From Bifidobacterium breve (GTDB taxonomy: Bacteria > Actinomycetota > Acidimicrobiia > IMCC26256 > PALSA-555), in the NCBI GenBank assembly GCA_945889545.1, contig CAMDCC010000108.1, forward strand, positions 1 through 8,854: a stretch of 8,854 bases of DNA, in the 5' to 3' direction. Shown here piece by piece: positions 1 through 5,937 of this stretch (its first letter is position 1; the number at the start of each line of letters is the position of its first letter). A program made the position numbers and the translations under genes. The notes under the pieces were generated by a model. That model was not told where the DNA came from, did no database searches, and was given only the letters and a program-made list of their open reading frames with translations.

Positions 1-1
1 C

Positions 2-58
2 ACGCAGAAGAAGCTCGTCACGCTCGCAAAACAAGCAGTCGCGAGAGCACCGAAGTAA
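2..58 (+). CDS. C-terminal end of an unidentified protein (5' truncated)
   Basis: One plus-strand frame is open from the window edge to a TAA at 56-58. It gives 18 residues, TQKKLVTLAKQAVARAPK, a basic, helix-prone tail. The frame is followed within 10 bases by a strong hairpin, which is what the end of a real gene would look like. The fragment is too short to identify the family. It is convergent with glnA1. The call rests on the position of the stop before the hairpin and on plausible composition, so it is tentative. Confidence 0.4.
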   Translation, partial: TQKKLVTLAKQAVARAPK

Positions 59-64
59 CGCGAC

Positions 65-90
65 GGTGCCCCGGCCGAAGCCGGGGCACC
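65..90. terminator. Strong hairpin, likely bidirectional terminator
   Basis: A perfect 11-bp inverted repeat (GGTGCCCCGGC and GCCGGGGCACC) encloses a CGAA tetraloop. It lies between the plus-strand stop at 58 and the glnA1 stop codon at 110-112. The genes on both sides converge on it, so it can serve as a shared terminator. There is no clear T tract on either side, as is common for high-GC actinobacterial terminators. Confidence 0.75.
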
Positions 91-109
91 GAGCGTCGAG
101 CAGCGAGTT

Positions 110-1546
110 CTAGATGTCGTAGTACAGGTAGAACTCGTACGGGTGTGGACGAAGCCGCACCGCGTCGATCTCGTTGAGCCGCTTGTACTCGATCCACGTC
201 TCGATGACGTCGGGGGTGAACACCCCACCGGCCAGCAAGAAGTCGTGGTCGTTCTCGAGGTGGGTCAGCGCCTCATCGAGTGAGCCCGGCACCTGCGGAA
301 CCTTGGCGAGCTCCTCGGGTGGCAGGTCGTAGAGGTCGCGGTCGACCGGGGCGAGCGGCTCGATCTTGTTCTGGATGCCGTCGAGGCCGGCCATGAGCAA
401 CGCCGCGAACGCAAGGTACGGGTTGCAGGACGGGTCGGGACACCGGAACTCGAGTCGCTTCGCCTTCGGGCTGTTGGAGAACAGCGGGATGCGCACCGAC
501 GCCGAACGGTTGCGAGCCGAGTACACGAGGTTCACGGGAGCCTCGTATCCCGGCACCAGCCGCTTGTAGGAGTTGGTGGTCGGGTTGGTGATGGCACAGA
601 TCGCCGGCGCGTGCTTGAGCAGACCGCCGATGTACCACCGGCACAGATCGGAGATGCCGCCGTAGCCCTTCTCGTCGAAGAACAGCGGCTCTCCGCCCTT
701 CCACAGCGACTGGTGCACGTGCATGCCCGAGCCGTTGTCCTGGAAGAGAGGCTTCGGCATGAACGTGACCGACTTGCCGCGCTGCCACGCAACGTTCTTG
801 ACCACGTACTTGTAGAGCATGAGCTTGTCGGCCATCGTGGTCATGTCGTCGAAGCGCATGTCGATCTCGGCCTGTCCGGCCGTACCGACCTCGTGGTGCT
901 GCACTTCGATCTCGATGCCGACAGCTTCGAGCTGCTTGACCATCTCCGAACGAAGGTCCTGGTAGGAGTCCATCGGCGGAACCGGGAAGTAGCCCTCCTT
1001 GTACCGCGGCTTGTAGCCGAGGTTCGGCGAGCCATCGAGCTCGAACTCGCGACCGGAGTTCCACACACCTTCTGACGAGTCGAGGAAGTAGTACCCCGAG
1101 TACTGGTTCTGATCGAACTGCACCTTGTCGAAGATGTAGAACTCCGCCTCAGGACCGAAGTACGCCGTGTCGGCGATGCCGGTGCCCTTGAGGTACTCCT
1201 CCGCCTTCTTCAAGATGAAGCGCGGATCGCGCGAGTACGACTCACCCGTGACCGGATCTTTCACGAAGCAGTTGACGTTCATGGTCGGGTGCTCGCGGAA
1301 CGGGTCCATCACCGCGGTGTTCGGGTCGGGGATCAGGATCATGTCGGATTCCTGAATCTCCTGGAACCCGCGAATCGAAGAGCCGTCGAAGCCGTAGCCC
1401 TCGGTAAAACCTTCTTCGGTGAGCTGGTGCATGGGCATTGAGAAGTGCTGCATGACACCGGGCAGGTCGCAGAAGCGAAGGTCGACGAAATCCGCGCCGT
1501 TCTCCTTCGCGAGCGCCAGCACGTCCTTGGCGGTGCGGTCTCCCAC
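110..1546 (-). CDS. glnA: Glutamine synthetase, type I-beta (GlnA1)
   Basis: This cytoplasmic dodecameric enzyme makes glutamine from glutamate, ammonia and ATP, the main entry point for ammonium. The 478 residues match the usual length (about 470-478) and end in the typical RPHPYEF-YLYYDI tail. Visible motifs are FDGSSIRGF near residue 53, FGPEAEFYIFD, HHEVGTAGQAEID, the ATP-site signature KPLFQDNGSGMHVHQS and NRSASVRIP. Tyr at about 406 in DLYDLPPEE is the adenylylation site of the I-beta class, so control by a GlnE-type adenylyltransferase is expected; none is in the window. The frame stays open upstream to 1702, but the GTG at 1546 is chosen because AGAGGG lies 7 bases before it and family homology begins there; the upstream residues look non-coding. 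It is divergent from glnA2, with a candidate GlnR site in between. Confidence 0.96.
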   Translation of the reverse strand: MGDRTAKDVLALAKENGADFVDLRFCDLPGVMQHFSMPMHQLTEEGFTEGYGFDGSSIRGFQEIQESDMILIPDPNTAVMDPFREHPTMNVNCFVKDPVTGESYSRDPRFILKKAEEYLKGTGIADTAYFGPEAEFYIFDKVQFDQNQYSGYYFLDSSEGVWNSGREFELDGSPNLGYKPRYKEGYFPVPPMDSYQDLRSEMVKQLEAVGIEIEVQHHEVGTAGQAEIDMRFDDMTTMADKLMLYKYVVKNVAWQRGKSVTFMPKPLFQDNGSGMHVHQSLWKGGEPLFFDEKGYGGISDLCRWYIGGLLKHAPAICAITNPTTNSYKRLVPGYEAPVNLVYSARNRSASVRIPLFSNSPKAKRLEFRCPDPSCNPYLAFAALLMAGLDGIQNKIEPLAPVDRDLYDLPPEELAKVPQVPGSLDEALTHLENDHDFLLAGGVFTPDVIETWIEYKRLNEIDAVRLRPHPYEFYLYYDI

Positions 1547-1552
1547 TGGTCT

Positions 1553-1560
1553 TCCCTCTT
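1553..1560 (-). promoter_or_regulatory. Ribosome binding site of glnA1, fixes the GTG start
   Basis: On the minus strand AAGAGGGA lies here, with the AGAGGG core 7 bases upstream of the GTG at 1546. No comparable site precedes the more upstream in-frame start codons. This supports the 478-residue protein over the 530-residue open frame. Confidence 0.6.
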
Positions 1561-1626
1561 TCGTCCCTCGGTGAACTTGGCCGCGGGGAGCCTGCCACAT
1601 CGGGCGTTTCACTCCCATTGCCCGAC

Positions 1627-1647
1627 TGTGAACGCCGTGTGAACGCC
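1627..1647. promoter_or_regulatory. Candidate GlnR operator (11-bp direct repeat)
   Basis: The 10-mer TGTGAACGCC occurs twice, exactly 11 bases apart (1627-1636 and 1638-1647). This gives TGAAC-N6-TGAAC, and hence AC-N9-AC. Actinobacterial GlnR sites are known as pairs of five-base half-sites separated by six bases (roughly GTNAC-N6-GAAAC), with AC-N9-AC as the mycobacterial core. The geometry fits exactly and the half-sites match partly. It lies 81 bases upstream of the glnA1 start and 113 bases upstream of the glnA2 start, and a GlnR-like regulator is encoded directly after glnA2. Binding is inferred. Confidence 0.5.
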
Positions 1648-1716
1648 TTTCCCGCTCTCGGCGCTCCGCGCCGGGCCGCTCAAGCCCTGGCCACCGAAAC
1701 AAGGTTCAGGACGGCA

Positions 1717-1737
1717 TTGGGCTTGGGTCGAGCCCAA
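1717..1737. repeat. 7-bp inverted repeat upstream of glnA2
   Basis: TTGGGCT (1717-1723) and AGCCCAA (1731-1737) form a perfect inverted repeat around a 7-base loop. The right arm ends 23 bases before the glnA2 ATG. It could be an operator overlapping the promoter, or a short hairpin if transcription starts upstream of it. No specific regulator is recognised. Confidence 0.35.
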
Positions 1738-1747
1738 CCTCACCTGC

Positions 1748-1753
1748 AACAAT
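1748..1753 (+). promoter_or_regulatory. Possible -10 element for leaderless glnA2 mRNA
   Basis: AACAAT (matching the A, A and T positions of TATAAT) ends 7 bases before the glnA2 ATG. No Shine-Dalgarno sequence lies in that gap (CACTCCC). A -10 at this distance would start the transcript at or next to the ATG, giving the leaderless mRNA common in actinobacteria. No convincing -35 is seen; TTGGGT at 1723-1728 is 19 bases upstream, a long spacer. Confidence 0.3.
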
Positions 1754-1760
1754 CACTCCC

Positions 1761-3086
1761 ATGCAGGCACAGACCGATTACGTGCTGAGGACCGTCGAAG
1801 AGCGCGGCGTGCGCTTCGTCCGCCTCTGGTTCACCGACGTGCTCGGCTTCCTCAAGAGCTTCGAGATCACCCCGGCCGACATCGACATCGCGCTCGAGGA
1901 GGGCATGACCTTCGACGGCTCGGCCATCGAGGGATACAGCCGCGTCCAGGAGTCCGACATGCTCCTGATGCCCGACGCGAGCACCTTCGAGATCGTGCCC
2001 TGGCACGACGAGGACGCCCCCACCGCGCGCATCTTCTGCGACGTGCACCGCATGTCGACCGAGCCGTTCGATGGCGACCCGCGCTTCGTGCTCAAGCGCA
2101 ACCTCGAGCGCGCCCGGGAGCGCGGCTTCACCTTCTACGCCGGACCGGAGATCGAGTTCTTCTACTTCCGCAGCTCCGACCACCCCGAGCCCCTCGACCA
2201 CGCCGGGTTCTTCGACCTCACGCAGATGGACACCGTGTCGGACCTGCGCAAGACCACGATCCTCACACTCGAGGCGATGGGCATCCCGGTCGAGTACAGC
2301 CACCACGAGCTCGGACCGAGCCAGCACGAGATCGACCTGCGCTACACCGACGCGCTCACGATGGCCGACAACGTGATGACGTTCCGTCACGTCGTGCGCA
2401 AGGTGGCACAGGATCTCGGCGTGCACGCCACGTTCATGCCCAAGCCGCTCGCCGGCAGCTTCGGCTCGGGGATGCACACGCACCTGTCGCTCTTCGAGGG
2501 CGACGTGAACGCGTTCCACGACCCGGGCGACGAGAACGGGCTCTCGAAGGTGGGCAAGAACTTCATCGCCGGGCTGCTCACGCACGCCCGGGAGATCACG
2601 GCGGTCACGAACCAGTGGGTCAACTCGTACAAGCGGCTCAACGTTCGCTACGAAGCGCCGGTCTATGTGTGCTGGGCGCGCAACAACCGCTCCGCGCTCG
2701 TGCGTGTGCCGATCCACAAGAAAGGCAAAGAGAGCTCCACTCGCATCGAGTTTCGCTCCCCCGACCCCGCGTGCAACCCGTACCTCGCCTTCTCGGTCAT
2801 CCTCGCCGCCGGCCTCAAGGGCGTGGAGGAGGGCTACGAGCTCGCACCCGAAGCCACGAACAACATCTTCGAGCTCACGCCCGAGGAACGCGCGGCCGAA
2901 GGGATCGTTGCTCTGCCGCAGTCGCTCGGTGAGGCCATCGACGTGATGGAGGGCTCCGAGCTCGTCGCCGAGGCGCTCGGTGAGCACGTCTTCGACTACT
3001 TCATTCGCAACAAGCGCGACGAGTGGGCCGAGTACCGCGCGCAAGTCACGCCGTGGGAGATCGACCGCTACCTCGGATCCCTCTGA
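1761..3086 (+). CDS. glnA2: Glutamine synthetase, type I-alpha-like (GlnA2)
   Basis: This is a second GS-family protein of 441 residues, the length of mycobacterial and streptomycete GlnA2 (about 446). It follows that family from the start (VLRTVEERGVRFVRLWFTD) to the end (EHVFDYFIRNKRDEWAEYR and TPWEIDRYL). Visible motifs are FDGSAIEGY, AGPEIEFFYF, HHELGPSQHEIDLRY, KPLAGSFGSGMHTHLS (nucleotide-site region), NQWVNSYKRL and RSPDPACNPYL. Phe at about 370 in NNIFELTPEER stands where GlnA1 has the adenylylated Tyr, so activity should not depend on adenylylation. Full glutamine synthetase activity is likely but not certain, since some GlnA paralogues glutamylate polyamines or other amines. The ATG has no Shine-Dalgarno sequence, consistent with a leaderless transcript. 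The gene is divergent from glnA1, and glnR follows after one base. Confidence 0.94.
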   Translation: MQAQTDYVLRTVEERGVRFVRLWFTDVLGFLKSFEITPADIDIALEEGMTFDGSAIEGYSRVQESDMLLMPDASTFEIVPWHDEDAPTARIFCDVHRMSTEPFDGDPRFVLKRNLERARERGFTFYAGPEIEFFYFRSSDHPEPLDHAGFFDLTQMDTVSDLRKTTILTLEAMGIPVEYSHHELGPSQHEIDLRYTDALTMADNVMTFRHVVRKVAQDLGVHATFMPKPLAGSFGSGMHTHLSLFEGDVNAFHDPGDENGLSKVGKNFIAGLLTHAREITAVTNQWVNSYKRLNVRYEAPVYVCWARNNRSALVRVPIHKKGKESSTRIEFRSPDPACNPYLAFSVILAAGLKGVEEGYELAPEATNNIFELTPEERAAEGIVALPQSLGEAIDVMEGSELVAEALGEHVFDYFIRNKRDEWAEYRAQVTPWEIDRYLGSL

Positions 3087-3087
3087 C

Positions 3088-3780
3088 GTGAGCACCCATC
3101 TGCTGCTCGTCTACCCGGATCCGCCGCTGCCGCTGCTCGCGCAGACCCTCGATCTCTCGGGTCACACGTGGAAGGCCGTGGCGAATGCTTCGGTCGCCGC
3201 GGCGCAGGAGCCAGCCGACGGCTGGTCCGGTGCGGTCGTGATGGCCGACGACGATCCAGAAGGCGCGTTCGCCATGTGCCGGGCACTGCGCAAGCGCGAC
3301 GGCACGCTCGCGCCCGTGTTGCTCCTCGTCACCGGCGCGCAGCTTGGCGAGCTCGAGCACCGCGAAGACCTGTTCGACGACTTCTGCCTTTCGCCGTTCC
3401 ACCCGAAGGAGCTCGAGGCGCGCTTACGTCACCTGCTGTGGCGCACCGGCAGCGGCACGCACCCCGAGATCGTCGAGTACGGCGACCTGGCGTTGAACCT
3501 CGAGACCTATCAAGCCGCGCTCGACGGCAAGCCGCTCGACCTCACGTTCATGGAGTACGAGCTGTTGAAGTTCTTCGCCACACACCCGCTCAAGGTCTTC
3601 ACGCGCGAACAGCTCCTGTCACGCGTGTGGGGCTACGAGTACTACGGCGGTGCGCGCACGGTCGACGTCCATGTGCGGCGCCTGCGAGCCAAACTTGGCG
3701 AGGAACACGCGAGCCTGATCCAGACGGTTCGCTCCGTGGGCTACCGCTTCGGTCAGACCCGCTCGCTCTCCCCTTCCTGA
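3088..3780 (+). CDS. glnR: GlnR-like OmpR-family nitrogen regulator
   Basis: The 230-residue protein has an N-terminal receiver-like domain (about 1-115) and a C-terminal winged-helix DNA-binding domain (about 127-223). The latter has LDLTFMEYELLKFF, VFTREQLLSRVWGYEYYGG, the recognition helix ARTVDVHVRRLRAKLG (189-204) and the wing TVRSVGYRF, very close to GlnR proteins known to me. The receiver is atypical: the N-terminal acidic pair is missing (LLLVYPDPP), an Asp remains at about 54, and the conserved Lys before PF is Ser102. GlnR works as a homodimer without classical phosphorylation, and this fits. No kinase gene is adjacent. The GTG start lies one base after the glnA2 TGA, without a clear Shine-Dalgarno, so translational coupling is likely. 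The likely role is control of glnA1, glnA2 and other nitrogen genes. Another orphan OmpR-type regulator is the alternative. Confidence 0.85.
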   Translation: MSTHLLLVYPDPPLPLLAQTLDLSGHTWKAVANASVAAAQEPADGWSGAVVMADDDPEGAFAMCRALRKRDGTLAPVLLLVTGAQLGELEHREDLFDDFCLSPFHPKELEARLRHLLWRTGSGTHPEIVEYGDLALNLETYQAALDGKPLDLTFMEYELLKFFATHPLKVFTREQLLSRVWGYEYYGGARTVDVHVRRLRAKLGEEHASLIQTVRSVGYRFGQTRSLSPS

Positions 3781-3790
3781 GTCAAGGGGA
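3769..3790. terminator. Weak hairpin at the glnR / GT4 convergence
   Basis: TCCCCTT (3769-3775) and AAGGGGA (3784-3790) can pair into a 7-bp stem with an 8-base loop that contains both stop codons. The two genes end one base apart, so any intrinsic terminator must lie within coding sequence. There is no T tract, so the terminator role is tentative. Confidence 0.35.
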
Positions 3791-4891
3791 CTGAGCCACG
3801 ACGCGCTCGTACAGCGCTTCGTAGCGGTCGGCACACAGCTCGAGCGAGAACTCTCGTTCCGCACGCGCTCGGGCCGCGGCGCCGAGCGCACGGGCCCGCT
3901 CAGGATGCGCGAGCACATCGTCGAGCGCGGCAGTCAGGCCGTCGAGGTCGCCCTGCTCAACGAGCAGTCCCGTCTCCCCGTCGATAACTGCGTCCGCCAG
4001 TCCGGGCGATCTCGTACCCACGATTGGACGCCCCATACACGCCGTCTCCAGCGCAACGATTGGCAGCCCTTCGACTTCAGACGGCAACACGACGGCCGAA
4101 GCGCGCCGCAGGATGTCGGGCACGTGCTCGCGCGCCACCAAGCCCACGAAGTCGACGCGGTCTGTGATCCCCAACGAGGCCGCGAGCTGGCGCAGGCTCG
4201 ACTCACACGGCCCGATACCCGCAATGGTGAGCCGTAGCGCTGGGTACTTCCCCGCGAGCCGCGCCACGGCCTCGATCACCAAATCCACCCGCTTGCCTTC
4301 CACCAGACGGCCCACGTAGGCGAGATGGGGCGCGTCGGACGCCGGCGTGATGGGAAGGGACAACATCACGCCGTTCGGGATCACCGACAGCTTCGCTGCC
4401 AACAAGGGTACGAGTCCGGTGATGTCATCCGCGACGCTTTGCGACACCGCGGTGATCCTGTCGGCCGCCTTGAGCTCGGCGAGGAACGGAGACTCCGACG
4501 ATCCCTGGGTGAAGATCGACAGCATCGTGTGCACGGTGGTGATCAAAGGGATCGGGTGTTGCCGCCGTGCGTTCCGAGTGAGCCATGCCATCGGTCCGAC
4601 ATCGTGCGCGTGCACAACATCGGGACGGAACGTACGGGCGACCTCGCTGACCGTTCGTCGGGCCGTCAGGAGCGCGCCCGGGTCGCGCTCATTGAGGATC
4701 CTGTTCATGTCCACTCGGACCACGGTGATGCCGTCGACTTGTTGCGTCCCGACCTCGGACGGGCTCGCTGACGAGCACAAGATCATGCTCGTGTGGCCAC
4801 GACGACCGAACTCAGCAGTCAGGCTGTGGAGGAGGACCTCCAGGCCCCCTACATGCGGAAGATAGAGACTCGGGACGCAGAGGATCCGCAA
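3782..4891 (-). CDS. GT4-family glycosyltransferase (GT-B fold)
   Basis: The protein is 369 residues, a usual length for GT4. The N-terminal acceptor domain opens with MRILCVPSLYLPHVGGLEV, containing the glycine loop GG, and has DVVHAHDVG near 91. The C-terminal nucleotide-sugar domain has LAYVGRLVEGKRVDLVIEA (190-208), LTIAGIGP (221-228) and the EX7E motif with Glu274 and Glu282 in SEVEGLPIVALETA, the usual donor-binding element of retaining GT-B enzymes. No membrane segment is seen, so a cytoplasmic or membrane-edge enzyme is expected. Donor and acceptor cannot be read from sequence. The chosen start is a TTG, because the family N terminus begins exactly there; a GGAG sits rather far upstream (about 14 bases). 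It is the last gene of the minus-strand operon, 20 bases after a small membrane protein, and ends one base from glnR. Confidence 0.9.
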   Translation of the reverse strand: MRILCVPSLYLPHVGGLEVLLHSLTAEFGRRGHTSMILCSSASPSEVGTQQVDGITVVRVDMNRILNERDPGALLTARRTVSEVARTFRPDVVHAHDVGPMAWLTRNARRQHPIPLITTVHTMLSIFTQGSSESPFLAELKAADRITAVSQSVADDITGLVPLLAAKLSVIPNGVMLSLPITPASDAPHLAYVGRLVEGKRVDLVIEAVARLAGKYPALRLTIAGIGPCESSLRQLAASLGITDRVDFVGLVAREHVPDILRRASAVVLPSEVEGLPIVALETACMGRPIVGTRSPGLADAVIDGETGLLVEQGDLDGLTAALDDVLAHPERARALGAAARARAEREFSLELCADRYEALYERVVAQSP

Positions 4892-4911
4892 GGGGCGGGG
4901 AGCGCTCCGCG

Positions 4912-5058
4912 TCAGGAGCCGGCAGGCGACGAAGGGGTCGGCTCGGTGTCGTCACCGAAGGCCCAGCCGATCGCTGCGCTCCAGATGGCGCCGCTGGCCA
5001 TGACCCCGACTGACACCGCCACGAACATGAACACGACAAGAGCTATCGCACCGGCCAT
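4912..5058 (-). CDS. Small single-pass membrane protein, 48 aa
   Basis: This short frame encodes 48 residues. An ATG is followed by a hydrophobic stretch (MAGAIALVVFMFVAVSVGVM, then ASGAIWSAAIGWAF) that makes one transmembrane helix, perhaps a long or re-entrant one. A short acidic, Pro/Ser-rich tail follows (GDDTEPTPSS). There are almost no charged residues before the helix. The composition is typical of a genuine small membrane protein and unlike the out-of-frame readings of this region. It lies between the broken nucleotidyltransferase gene and the GT4 gene, on the same strand, and ends 20 bases before the GT4 TTG. A role as a membrane anchor or accessory to the glycosyltransferase is inference; no family is recognised. 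The Shine-Dalgarno site is weak. Confidence 0.6.
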   Translation of the reverse strand: MAGAIALVVFMFVAVSVGVMASGAIWSAAIGWAFGDDTEPTPSSPAGS

Positions 5059-5085
5059 CCCGCGAACTTACCCGGGATCGCACGA

Positions 5086-5937
5086 TCAGAACATGTGCGC
5101 CTCGATACCTATCCGTTGCAGTTCGATACCGGAGATGACTGGCCGACGCCACCCCTTTCGCCACGACGACCGCGGCGCTCGAAGGACGATCTCGACCGGC
5201 CGGAAGCGACAAGCCACGCGGTCGGGCACCCGCACAACGCAGGGGGTTGCCTCGACCCGTTCGGCGTTGCGGGCCGGTAGCAAGGAGGTGCAGCGTGATC
5301 GTCAGACCTGACACGGCATCGATGTTCAAGACGATCCGGGCTTCCCGACCACTTGATCCAATCCCGAGGCGCGTCACGGTGTACAACCCAGACCCAGCGT
5401 GACGATCACCCACGACCCCATCCGCGAAATCGAGTTCGGTCCCGAGCCGAACAGGCTCGGCGAGCGGACTGGGAGTACGCACGAACGTGCCGAAGAGTCG
5501 ACGCCCGATCGCTGCGACGCGCGACGGCCGACCGGTCAGCGCATACGCAAGCACGAACATTCGGTGGCGCATGAGCGCGAGGTCCATCCACGATCGGGCG
5601 AAGCCTTGTGCACCGCTGATCGCCGATCGCCGACCGCCGCCGAACTGTCGGACGGCCCGTGCGGCGTGGTGCAGCGCGGTAAGCGCCGCGCCGCGGCTCG
5701 GATGGTCGGCGAGTCGTTCCACCGTTGTGCGCCGCGTCGACACCAGCCGGTCGTGCAGCGCGGCGGCCGCCGGCTCCTCGACCAGCTCCGCGATCGCGCG
5801 CAGGCAGGCGCGTACCTGGCCAACGACGCCGTGGACTCGCGCTTGGTGGCCGAGGCGCGCCGCGATCGCCGTCGTGTCTTGTGCGCGCAGCACAAGCGTC
5901 GCGTCGGCGAGCCATTGGATCGGCGAGATCTCTGCCC
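5086..5937 (-). pseudogene. Displaced 3' part of the nucleotidyltransferase gene, with C-terminal beta-sandwich-like segment
   Basis: This is the continuation of the nucleotidyltransferase gene in other frames. Directly after the C5 run, the next frame reads AEISPIQWLADATLVLRA, the expected continuation of LLHLLDHGTRG in this family. It stays open through FARSWMDLALMRHRMFVLAY to TELDFADGVVGD. From about 5440 the segment resembles the C-terminal beta-sandwich found on some bacterial glycan enzymes. It can be read only by changing frame: GSGLY (frame 2), then RDAPRDWIKWSG (frame 3), then REARIVLNIDAVSGLTITLHL (frame 2), then LPARNAERVEA through ISGIELQRIGIEAHMF (frame 1), ending at a TGA at 5086-5088. 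The first shift is clear. The later three, around 5375, 5345 and 5285, are inferred from family resemblance only. The uninterrupted second frame would otherwise run to 4952 with non-protein-like sequence. Confidence 0.55.

Noticed and set aside
1547..1702. Upstream extension of glnA1 to 1702
   Set aside because: The extra 52 residues are Arg-rich, contain the candidate operator, and have no counterpart in GlnA; a good ribosome site marks the GTG at 1546.
1740..3095. 451-codon minus-strand frame opposite glnA2
   Set aside because: A shadow in the antiparallel frame of a clearly conserved glutamine synthetase gene, rich in Val, Arg, Glu and His without a domain.
4952..5270. Continuation of the second nucleotidyltransferase frame to 4952
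   Set aside because: The sequence turns Arg/Ser-rich and runs through the small membrane protein in another frame; it looks like read-through after a frameshift.
5284..5402. Plus-strand GTG frame of 35 codons (5295-5402) preceded by an excellent AAGGAGGT site
   Set aside because: The ribosome site is striking, but the peptide has no family features and it is antisense to the segment that reads like the nucleotidyltransferase C terminus. Probably chance, unless that gene is dead and a new short gene arose.
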